A stretch of 64,000 bases of DNA from Nemophila menziesii (Eukaryota > Streptophyta > Magnoliopsida > Boraginales > Hydrophyllaceae): assembly GCA_029959085.1 (NCBI GenBank), contig JARWIR010000061.1:806001-870000 (forward strand), given 5' to 3'. Position 1 is the first letter of the stretch. Every line of letters starts with the position of its first letter. A program made the translations under genes and the position numbers. A model generated the notes under the pieces. It saw only the letters and a program-made list of their open reading frames with translations. It made no database searches and was not told the DNA's origin. This document shows positions 1 through 10,208 of the stretch, in pieces.

Positions 1-1223
1 TTCGATATTAGGTCCATATGCCCAAAAACCATATTAAATGTAGCTTGGTTACTGATCACGCGTTTATACTCAAACTAGTATATTGTTCCTCGGTTAGTGA
101 TTCGTAAAGCCTTCAAAAGTTTAGGCAAATCTGTGAACGCACGTTCATGCGTTCCGAATAATTTTTCGAGCACTTTTTGTTAACCACGTCATGCCTTACC
201 ATATGAAATGAAATGACCATAGTCCTTATGAATTTGAGTTTGTATCAATCCAATCTTCATAGCTATATCGGTATTCACCATCGCGAATATTTCATCCCTT
301 ACAAAATCCGAAGTCAATTGCCGGTGATTTTTTACGAGTATTCCGTGTTGACACTTATGTTCTTCTAACCTATTAATTAGCCACACATTATTACTACTAT
401 TAAAAGTACCGCGAATATAAAATTTACACCCGTCTTTAGCGTGTACACAAATGTGTGTAATGTATTTAATTGTTGTCCTTTCCGTTTACATTCCTTGTGA
501 TTTTTAAGGTGCCACCTACTCACGTCCAACAAAAGAGCACGCCTAGAAGTGTACCGCTCACCCAACATGAGTTTAACTCCTTTCACCATGGAAGATGGTT
601 GACTCTTTTCCCAATCATGACACTCGACTCTTTCGCTCATATCAAGAGGACCAAAATTGTATTTAGTTGGATTAGAGCAATCATCATCGTCATCTCCGTC
701 TTCACCACTAACTTCACCCTCATCACTATATATATGATAACCCTCTTCATCGGATGCCTCCGTTCGGTTTCACTATCACTTCCATTTTCACTATCAAAAT
801 CACGAATTGTCTCGCGAATCGGCTTAGAAGGTGTGGATGTATTACCACGCTCGTAAATTTTTTTTACCTTTCTCACGCGAATTGGACGCTTGCGTTTTTC
901 CGAATTTCTTTAACCACGACATAAATCTCGATAGCTTGGTATTGGTCGTTCCTCGCCCCACCAATCATCACATTGATTGTGTCCTCCCCAACATCTATCG
1001 CATGATACCGTGGAGGGTTTGCCGAAACCGGACAACACCATTTCAAATCGAAATTCACTTCATTTTCGTTCCAATTGGAATTTGAACGCACGGCTTGTTT
1101 TAACCCAATTAGCCCAATATCTCCTCCGGTCATAAAAGCTTTACAATATCCCCCTGTTATATTCAACAACACCGTTACCACTTTGAACAATATCTCCACG
1201 ATAAAAACATAACCACATAACAT
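1..1223 (-). pseudogene. Mutator-like (MuDR) transposase, 5' portion, broken
   Basis: Read on the minus strand from 1223, the translation has an N-terminal region ending near IEIYVVVKE, an acidic Asp/Glu-rich stretch (about 640-760), a MuDR-type domain (about 620-370) and the pre-MULE segment with LEEHKC and LVKNHRQLTSDFVRDEI, then EKLFGTHERAF. This order is typical of plant MULE transposases, which cut and paste DNA between long inverted repeats. It is not functional: a one-base frameshift lies near 430, and in-frame stops lie at 189-191 (TGA), 180-182 (TAA) and 75-77 (TAG). The catalytic DDE core would lie beyond the left edge of the window. Some apparent breaks further upstream could be introns. 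Confidence 0.75.
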
Positions 1224-1259
1224 TCATTTTTACCTAAAAACCAAAAACACACAACCAAA

Positions 1260-1352
1260 TCAATACTAAATCAAATACAATAAATAAAACCTAGTTTAAA
1301 CTAATCAACACTAAATCATTTACAATAAATAAAACCTAGTTTAAACTAATCA
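1260..1352. repeat. About 45-bp direct duplication
   Basis: Two adjacent near-identical copies, each ending in CCTAGTTTAAACTAA, in the AT-rich spacer between the Mutator remnant and the CACTA terminus. Nothing else is recognisable in 1224-1464. Confidence 0.7.
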
Positions 1353-1464
1353 ATTTAAACCACAAACTCCTACAACTATTATTAAAAAAACCATAATTTT
1401 CTTACTTAAATATATTAGATATAATACAAAATGGATAGAGTAATTACCTCCAAGGTGAGATATC

Positions 1465-1910
1465 CACTACTGGAAATGCGGTGTTTCGCGACGACACGCG
1501 TCGTCGCGAAACCATCAACATTCGTCGCTAATCTTGTTTAGCGACGACATGTCGTCGCTAACTTGTCGTCTCTATCCAGGCGTCGCTAATTCGTGATTAG
1601 CGACGCCAAATAGTGTTTTCGTGACTAGTTCCTTTGGAATTTACCCACGAGGATTGGCGTCGCGGATTTATTGAATTCGCTACGACATGTTAGCGACGAC
1701 ATGTCGTCGCTAATTCAATAATTAGTTTTCATTTAATTTTTTATCGAATTTAATTTTCTTTTTTTTTAAATTAAATAGCGACAAACGTTGGCGACGGACA
1801 TGTCGTCGCTAATAATTGTTATTATTTTTTTTTTTTTTTTTACATTTTATCGAAAATCATTATTTATTTATTTTATTTAATGGTTTAGCGACGACAAGGG
1901 TCGTCGCTAT
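1465..1910. repeat. CACTA left terminus and subterminal repeats
   Basis: The terminal inverted repeat is followed by many direct and inverted copies of TTAGCGACGAC / GTCGTCGCTAA up to about 1910. In En/Spm elements such subterminal motifs are bound by the TNPA protein; that role here is inference. A T-rich low-complexity tract (about 1910-2000) follows. Confidence 0.85.
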
Positions 1911-2138
1911 TCGTTTTTTATTTTTTTATTTTTTTATTTTTTATTTTTGTTTTTTTTATTTTTTTATTTTTTTTTTACTTTTTTATTTTTCTTTATTATT
2001 TAAATTTTAGTTTTTATTATTATTTTGATTTTAAATATAATACAAAATTATAAATAAATAAAAATCCAATAAAACATATAAAATACGATAATTCCATTCA
2101 AATAGTAAACGTGAAATAAATAAAGTCAACATCAAACG

Positions 2139-2163
2139 AGTCAAAGTCAAAGTCAAAGTCAAA
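2139..2163. repeat. (AGTCAA)n short tandem repeat
   Basis: Four tandem hexamers just downstream of the TNPA-like stop codon. They share the GTCAAA core of the large minisatellite in the same element. Confidence 0.7.
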
Positions 2164-2222
2164 CATACGGAAATAAATAAAGTCTTAAACATACAAACCA
2201 ACCAAATTAAAAAAAAAATAAC

Positions 2223-3862
2223 TTAATCATCATTCAAATTCGGATCTTCTCCATCTCCTCTTCTCTCCTCATCTTCTCTCTCTTCATCTCGTCTAGTGGG
2301 CCCGGGTTTGCTGATCGGCTGCATTCCATTAGCGATTCTCATCCCGTTTAATGCCTCGAAAAGAGTCTCTGACTTGCTCGGGGGTTGACTCGGCCGACTA
2401 GAAGAAGATGTGGGCCCGGGTGATGCGGAGGATGGATCCGGTATCGGTGGAAGATTTTGAGCCGCGCGAAGCTCGTTCATCCCATCCAGAACCGCCTTAA
2501 GCAGCTCATCGTTCTCCCTGTCCGGCTGTGTAGGAGTCCTGGCTCGTTTCCGGACCGGACCAATGGTAGGCACCCAGTGTTTAGTCTTGGGTGGGTGTAG
2601 GACCTCCATGATCGTCTCGAGCATGGCATCCATCTGCTCCTGGATGCTAACTTCAGTACCCTCCGTTCCGGCCTGCACAACCATCTTCTTCATCTTCTCC
2701 CGAAGAACACCCTGCAATTAGATTTCAATTTAAAAATAAATTAGATTAAGTAAAAAAAAAATTTAAAATAAAAAAAATTAAATCAATTTTTTTTTTAAAA
2801 AGACTTACACTAGCTCTCTCCAAACGCTGATCACGCCAGCTATCCGTAGCCGCATCATATGAAAGGTGGTCGAAATAGCCGCATAAAGGAGGAAGATCCA
2901 TCTCCTCCTGGGTCTCGTCATCTGTAAATGTTAACGGCTCTTTCGTCACCGTCTTCAGCTTCCCCTGGACAGTATACAATAACAAATTTTAATAAGTTAA
3001 CAATTAAATTAAATTAAATACTAAATTATATTTTAATTTTTAAAACTTATACCTCAATAATCACCTCCCGGGTCTGTGACCAGTTCCTTGACCCCGCCTT
3101 GCTCGGAACTGACTGCTGCTCTCGATTCTTCTTGTTTATATCAGCCTGACTCTGTTACAAATAAAAAAGAATTAGTTATAAAATTAATTAAAAAAAATGT
3201 ATAAAATAATTAATAAATTATTTTTTTCTACCTGTTTCGCCAAGTCATCCCACATCTTCTTCGTCGCCTCCCAAATCACCGGGTCAACATCTGGTGGAAT
3301 TTCACCCGTGTAGTAGTAGTCGTTCTTCAAATCCGACTTGTATCGCCTGTAGGCTCCGGATGTCATCGCAGTCAATCTCTTAGTGATCTCGTCCCAATCG
3401 CTTCGCCTCCTCCACTCCTCTAAATCAAAAAATTGATGAAGTCGCTGCAAAACTACCCCTTTGTTATGGTCGGGGACCTCTTTCCATTCTTTGTAGCACG
3501 GGGGAACAGCATCTCGAACAGCATTACCAGCCACCTGACCCACGTGTTTGCTATATGGGCCGACGAAGTTCCAGGTGCCGTCTATGACAGAAAAGTCAAC
3601 TGGAATGGGCCAGCCGACTCTCTTCAGGGTCTCCTGAGCTGTCCGGATAGAGGTGGCAGCTTTCGGTCTCCTTTTTTTACGTTCACCTGTTTTAGTGAAA
3701 AATACTTAGTAACTACATATTTTTTTAAGTGATAAATAAACATTAATTGAATTTTTTATTACCCGATGGTTGGTTACAGTCAGCATTCGAACGTGGTGGA
3801 CCCCTCGGGGGATCGTTACCCATCCCATCTCCATCGTGACTCCTACCCATGACAGCAGCCAT
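2223..3862 (-). CDS. TNPA-like CACTA protein (plant Ptta/En/Spm type), 5 exons
   Basis: Exons read on the minus strand: 3862-3763, 3686-3232, 3151-3053, 2964-2809 and 2711-2223. All introns have GT donors and AG acceptors, and the joined length of 1299 nt gives 432 residues plus a TAA stop, with no frameshift. Exon 2 carries the diagnostic region: WPIPVDFSVIDGTWNFVGPY, then a Trp- and Arg-rich segment with LEEWRRRSDWDEITKRLTAM and a YKSDLKNDYYY segment. This matches the plant 'Ptta/En/Spm putative transposase' domain. The C-terminus is proline-, serine- and acid-rich. In En/Spm the equivalent protein binds subterminal repeats and assists TNPD. The start ATG immediately follows a plausible splice acceptor (AG at 3864-3863), suggesting a 5'UTR intron. 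Confidence 0.85.
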
Positions 3863-3879
3863 CTATAAAATTTCATAAA

Positions 3880-4440
3880 ATTGCATTTAAGTCCTAAATT
3901 TTTTTAAAATTTGCAAATAAGTCCTATTTTTTAAAATTTACATTTAAGTCCAAATTTTTTTAAAATTTGCAAATAAGTCCTATTTTTTTAAAAATTGCAT
4001 TTTAGTCCCATTTTCTTTTAAAATTTGCAAATAAGTCCTATTTTTTTAAAAATTGCATTTTAGTCCCATTTTCTTTTAAAATTTGCAAATAAGTCCTATT
4101 TTTTTAAAAATGGAATTTTAGTCCCATTTTCTTTTAAAATTTGCAAATAAGTCCTATTTTTTTAAAAATTGCATTTTAGTCCCATTTTCTTTTAAAATTT
4201 GCAAATAAGTCCTATTTTTTTAAAAATTGCATTTTAGTCCCATTTTCTTTTAAAAATTGCAAATAAGTCCTATTTTTTTAAAATTTGCATATAAGTCCAA
4301 ATTTTTTAAAATTTGCAAATAAGTCCAAATTTTTTTAAAATTCGCATTTTAGTCCAATTTTTTTAAAATAAGTCCATTTTTTATAAAATTGCATTTTAGT
4401 CCTCTTTTTTTATAACATTGCATTTTAGTCCTTAATCATA
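3880..4440. repeat. 58-bp tandem repeat in TNPA 5'UTR intron
   Basis: About eight degenerate copies of a roughly 58-bp unit alternating GCAAATAAGTCCTATTTTT and GCATTTTAGTCCCATTTTC. It falls within the predicted 5'UTR intron (donor GTAATG at 4900, acceptor at 3863) of the TNPA-like gene. Confidence 0.85.
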
Positions 4441-5015
4441 CAAAACTGCATTTTAGACCTTAAACATACAAATCAAACATATTGCAGATAGGTCCCTATA
4501 TCTTAAAACACAATCAAAGATCAATAACATACCAACTATTACATTAAAGTTACAAATATCATACCAAAACCCTAATTTTTATCAAATTCCAATTACATGT
4601 TGTTATTTAACACCAAAAAATTACCAAACAACCCAGAAACATACACATAATTCTCGGATTTCATCAAACAACTAAAAACATTCATGAATTTTTACAAGAA
4701 AAAAAAAATTAAAAATAAAAAAATTGCAAGTTTGATCCGGAAATTGGAACCTGTTACCTAGAAATGGTGTAGATTTCGTCCATGAATCCATGCCAAGAAG
4801 AAGGAATCATACAAAAAAAACACAAGAGAAAATATTAGAAATTAAAAAAAAAAATCAAAAAAGGTGAGATTAGAAGGTGTATTTGGACTAGAATCATTAC
4901 CTGGACGTTGGATTAGGTGTTGTTTCACCTCGGAATAGCTTGGCTATGGCGGATATGGAGCTTTTGGGAGTGTTTTGGGTGTTTGTGTTTGGCAGAAATG
5001 AGCCTCGGTGTAGGG

Positions 5016-5022
5016 TTTTATA
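5016..5022 (-). promoter_or_regulatory. TATA box of TNPA-like gene
   Basis: The minus strand reads CTATAAAACCC, about 120 bp upstream of a CAG/GTAATG donor at 4900 that would link a short leader exon to the coding ATG at 3862. The position directly next to the internal subterminal-type array supports a promoter. Confidence 0.55.
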
Positions 5023-5031
5023 GAAAAATTG

Positions 5032-5335
5032 ATTAGCGACGACACGGGTCGTCGCTAATCTTGGGATGTTGTCGCGAATTTGATACACGTGGCGCCCCAC
5101 GTACACACGCCCCTTGCGTGTCTTAGCTTAGCGACGACACGTCGTCGCGAAATTTTGGATAGTCGTCGCTAATTTTAGTGGGCGGGAAAGTTGACCGCCC
5201 TTGATGACCAATAGAATTTTTAATTATTTATTAGCGACGACAAACCCTTTGAATGTCGTCGCGAATAATTAGCAACGACATTCAAAGGTTAAATGTCGTC
5301 GCTAATCCACTTGAATGTCGTCGCTATTTTTTTTT
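5032..5335. repeat. Internal copy of CACTA subterminal-repeat array
   Basis: Repeated AGCGACGAC / GTCGTCGCTAA motifs, identical in core to those at both element ends, but lying about 3.6 kb inside the element immediately upstream of the TNPA-like promoter. A T-rich stretch (5325-5400) follows. Confidence 0.85.
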
Positions 5336-5449
5336 TTTTTTTTTTTTTAAATTTTCATTTTTTTTTAATATTTGGGGGCTTAATATGCTTACCCTTTCTT
5401 GTATTTTTTTTTGAGTTGTTTATGGTTCCTTTTCACATTCTTAATTGGT

Positions 5450-8400
5450 TGTTCGGGGTGTTTAGTCAAGTGTTATTGGTCAAACTTGGTTGTTCGGGGT
5501 GTTTAGTCAAGTGTTATTGGTCAAACTTGGTTGTTCGGGGTGTTTAGTCGAGTGTTTATGGTCAAACTTGGGTATTCATGGTCAAAGTTAAGTGTTTAGA
5601 GTCAAAGTTAAGTGTTTAGAGTCAAAGTTAAGTGTTTAGAGTCAAAGTTAAGTGTTCATGGTCAAAGTTAAGTGTTTATGGTCAAAGTTGAGTGTTTATG
5701 GTCAAAGTTAAGTGTTCATGGTCAAAGTTAAGTGTTTAGAGTCAAAGTTAAGTGTTCATGGTCAAAGTTAAGTGTTTACGGTCAAAGTTAAGTGTTCATG
5801 GTCAAAGTTAAGTGTTTATGGTCAAAGTTGAGTGTTTATGGTCAAAGTTAAGTGTTCATGGTCAAAGTTAAGTGTTCATGGTCAAAGTTAAGTGTTCATG
5901 GTCAAAGTTAAGTGTTTAGAGTCAAAGTTAAGTGTTTAGAGTCAAAGTTAAGTGTTCATGGTCAAAGTTAAGTGTTTATGGTCAAAGTTGAGTGTTTATG
6001 GTCAAAGTTAAGTGTTTAGAGTCAAAGTTAAGTGTTCATGGTCAAAGTTAAGTGTTTATGGTCAAAGTTGAGTGTTTATGGTCAAAGTTAAGTGTTCATG
6101 GTCAAAGTTAAGTGTTTAGAGTCAAAGTTAAGTGTTCATGGTCAAAGTTAAGTGTTTACGGTCAAAGTTAAGTGTTCATGGTCAAAGTTAAGTGTTTATG
6201 GTCAAAGTTGAGTGTTTATGGTCAAAGTTAAGTGTTCATGGTCAAAGTTAAGTGTTCATGGTCAAAGTTAAGTGTTTATGGTCAAAGTTGAGTGTTTAGA
6301 GTCAAAGTTAAGTGTTTAGAGTCAAAGTTAAGTGTTCATGGTCAAAGTTAAGTGTTTACGGTCAAAGTTAAGTGTTTATGGTCAAAGTTAAGTGTTTATG
6401 GTCAAAGTTAAGTGTTTAGAGTCAAAGTTAAGTGTTCATGGTCAAAGTTGAGTGTTTATGGTCAAAGTTAAGTGTTTACGGTCAAAGTTAAGTGTTTATG
6501 GTCAAAGTTAAATGTTTATGGTCAAAGTTGAGTGTTCATGGTCAAAGTTAAGTGTTTAGAGTCAAAGTTAAGTGTTCATGGTCAAAGTTAAGTGTTTACG
6601 GTCAAAGTTAAGTGTTTATGGTCAAAGTTAAGTGTTTATGGTCAAAGTTAAGTGTTTATGGTCAAAGTTGAGTGTTTATGGTCAAAGTTGAGTGTTTAGA
6701 TTCAAAGTTAAGTGTTTAGAGTCAAAGTTAAGTGTTCATGGTCAAAGTTAAGTGTTTAGAGTCAAAGTTAAGTGTTTAGAGTCAAAGTTAAGTGTTCATG
6801 GTCAAAGTTAAGTGTTTATGGTCAAAGTTGAGTGTTTATGGTCAAAGTTAAGTGTTTAGAGTCAAAGTTAAGTGTTCATGGTCAAAGTTAAGTGTTTATG
6901 GTCAAAGTTGAGTGTTTATGGTCAAAGTTAAGTGTTCATGGTCAAAGTTAAGTGTTTAGAGTCAAAGTTAAGTGTTCATGGTCAAAGTTAAGTGTTTACG
7001 GTCAAAGTTAAGTGTTTAGAGTCAAAGTTAAGTGTTCATGGTCAAAGTTAAGTGTTTATGGTCAAAGTTGAGTGTTTATGGTCAAAGTTAAGTGTTTAGA
7101 GTCAAAGTTAAGTGTTCATGGTCAAAGTTAAGTGTTTATGGTCAAAGTTGAGTGTTTATGGTCAAAGTTAAGTGTTCATGGTCAAAGTTAAGTGTTTAGA
7201 GTCAAAGTTAAGTGTTCATGGTCAAAGTTAAGTGTTTACGGTCAAAGTTAAGTGTTCATGGTCAAAGTTAAGTGTTTATGGTCAAAGTTGAGTGTTTATG
7301 GTCAAAGTTAAGTGTTCATGGTCAAAGTTAAGTGTTCATGGTCAAAGTTAAGTGTTTATGGTCAAAGTTGAGTGTTTAGAGTCAAAGTTAAGTGTTTAGA
7401 GTCAAAGTTAAGTGTTCATGGTCAAAGTTAAGTGTTTACGGTCAAAGTTAAGTGTTTATGGTCAAAGTTAAGTGTTTATGGTCAAAGTTAAGTGTTTAGA
7501 GTCAAAGTTAAGTGTTCATGGTCAAAGTTGAGTGTTTATGGTCAAAGTTAAGTGTTTACGGTCAAAGTTAAGTGTTTATGGTCAAAGTTAAGTGTTTATG
7601 GTCAAAGTTGAGTGTTCATGGTCAAAGTTAAGTGTTTAGAGTCAAAGTTAAGTGTTCATGGTCAAAGTTAAGTGTTTACGGTCAAAGTTAAGTGTTTATG
7701 GTCAAAGTTAAGTGTTTATGGTCAAAGTTAAGTGTTTATGGTCAAAGTTGAGTGTTTATGGTCAAAGTTGAGTGTTTAGATTCAAAGTTAAGTGTTTAGA
7801 GTCAAAGTTAAGTGTTCATGGTCAAAGTTAAGTGTTTATGGTCAAAGTTGAGTGTTTATGGTCAAAGTTAAGTGTTCATGGTCAAAGTTAAGTGTTTAGA
7901 GTCAAAGTTAAGTGTTCATGGTCAAAGTTAAGTGTTTACGGTCAAAGTTAAGTGTTCATGGTCAAAGTTAAGTGTTTATGGTCAAAGTTGAGTGTTTATG
8001 GTCAAAGTTAAGTGTTCATGGTCAAAGTTAAGTGTTCATGGTCAAAGTTAAGTGTTCATGGTCAAAGTTAAGTGTTTAGAGTCAAAGTTAAGTGTTTAGA
8101 GTCAAAGTTAAGTGTTCATGGTCAAAGTTAAGTGTTTATGGTCAAAGTTGAGTGTTTATGGTCAAAGTTAAGTGTTTAGAGTCAAAGTTAAGTGTTCATG
8201 GTCAAAGTTAAGTGTTTATGGTCAAAGTTGAGTGTTTATGGTCAAAGTTAAGTGTTCATGGTCAAAGTTAAGTGTTTAGAGTCAAAGTTAAGTGTTCATG
8301 GTCAAAGTTAAGTGTTTACGGTCAAAGTTAAGTGTTCATGGTCAAAGTTAAGTGTTTATGGTCAAAGTTGAGTGTTTATGGTCAAAGTTAAGTGTTCATG

Positions 8401-8918
8401 GTCAAAGTTAAGTGTTCATGGTCAAAGTTAAGTGTTTATGGTCAAAGTTGAGTGTTTAGAGTCAAAGTTAAGTGTTTAGAGTCAAAGTTAAGTGTTCATG
8501 GTCAAAGTTAAGTGTTTACGGTCAAAGTTAAGTGTTTATGGTCAAAGTTAAGTGTTTATGGTCAAAGTTAAGTGTTTAGAGTCAAAGTTAAGTGTTCATG
8601 GTCAAAGTTGAGTGTTTATGGTCAAAGTTAAGTGTTTACGGTCAAAGTTAAGTGTTTATGGTCAAAGTTAAGTGTTTATGGTCAAAGTTGAGTGTTCATG
8701 GTCAAAGTTAAGTGTTTAGAGTCAAAGTTAAGTGTTCATGGTCAAAGTTAAGTGTTTACGGTCAAAGTTAAGTGTTTATGGTCAAAGTTAAGTGTTTATG
8801 GTCAAAGTTAAGTGTTTATGGTCAAAGTTGAGTGTTTATGGTCAAAGTTGAGTGTTTAGATTCAAAGTTAAGTGTTTAGAGTCAAAGTTAAGTGTTCATG
8901 GTCAAAGTTAAGTGTTTA
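5450..8918. repeat. 20-bp minisatellite with 1080-bp higher-order period
   Basis: From about 5555 to 8918 the sequence is an almost pure array of a 20-bp unit, GTCAAAGTTAAGTGTTCATG, with variants at the last bases (TTCATG, TTTATG, TTTAGA, TTTACG) and GTTA/GTTG. That is about 168 units. The order of variants repeats every 1080 bp (54 units): lines starting 5941, 7021 and 8101 match, as do 6541, 7621 and 8701. A leading part (5450-5555) has a longer related unit containing GGTTGTTCGGGGTGTTTAGT. No long ORF is present. Confidence 0.97.
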
Positions 8919-8961
8919 AAAACCATCAAAATGTGTTAATACAAATAAACCAAAATAAAAC

Positions 8962-10175
8962 CTAATCACTATCATATCCACTAATAACTATGGGTTCATC
9001 ATCGCTATCAACCTCTATAGGTTCTTCTTCATCACCGTATTCATCCAAGGTGTCATCATGAATTTCCTCATTCTCATCAATAACCGTATCAAAAGACAAA
9101 TCAATAAAAAAATGAGCAGGATCAATCTCGATCTCCTCGGTGGATGCCAGTGGCATGCTGATGTTCTCGTTCCCCGTGCTATCCAATGGTATGCTGATGC
9201 TCTCATTTCCAGTAGGGAGTGATTCCGAACCCCATAACTCAGGACTCCATCCGTGACGATCGTTTATTTCCCAAACGGCTTTCCACCCTTTCATTGATTT
9301 CTTTGAACTAATCTCGTCGATGTAAAACACTTTCTTGGCCTGCGATGCTAAAATGTATGGTTCGTCAGCCCACTCAAACTTTGTTGTGTTGATAAATGTT
9401 ACCCCATGTTCTTGCCTCGATCCAGACTTTTTATACCACTTACAGACAAATAACACAACCGAGCACCCTCCAGTGTACATAACCTCCAAGATTTTGATTA
9501 ATTCCCCATAATAGGGTTCTTCATTGTAAATGGTACACACTCCGTAATCCTGCGTCACTCTTTTCTCTCCTTTGGACTTAGTTAACCACTTGACACCGTT
9601 CACAACACATGAATCATATTTATGCACCGAACCATAAGACATGTTTGCCAAGGACACCATCTCGGGGGCAGCTAATGGATCTCCACGTGAATGCATTCCA
9701 TGAATCTAATATACAACAATAATAGTTAGTACTTTGATAATAAATATATAAGTTATAAACCAATGCCTAAAATTACATACCTTTTCCAAAAACCATTCCT
9801 TAAATGTTCGACGATGCGTAATATCTATTTCACCACTCGTTCCCGTAAGTGTTGATTTGTGTTCACTATAATTGTAAATGAGTATAAATAAACTAATATA
9901 AATATATAATATATATAAATGTATATAAATATATAAATATATAATATATAATATATAATATATATATAAATATATAAATATATAATATATAATATATATA
10001 TAAATATATAATATATATAAATATATAAATATATAAATATATAAATATATAATATATAAATGTATATAAATATATAAATATATAAATATATAATATATAT
10101 AAATGTATAATATATATATAAATATAAATATATAAATATATAATATATATATAAATATATAAATATATAATATAT

Positions 10176-10208
<33 letters not shown>

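Noticed and set aside
470..1085. Plus-strand ORFs of 128 and 84 codons
   Set aside because: Antisense shadows of the Mutator-like reading on the minus strand.
1816..2010. Phe-rich 64-codon ORF
   Set aside because: Translation of a T-rich low-complexity tract in the CACTA end.
5555..8918. CRISPR-like regular repeat
   Set aside because: Units are contiguous 20-mers without spacers, inside a plant transposon.
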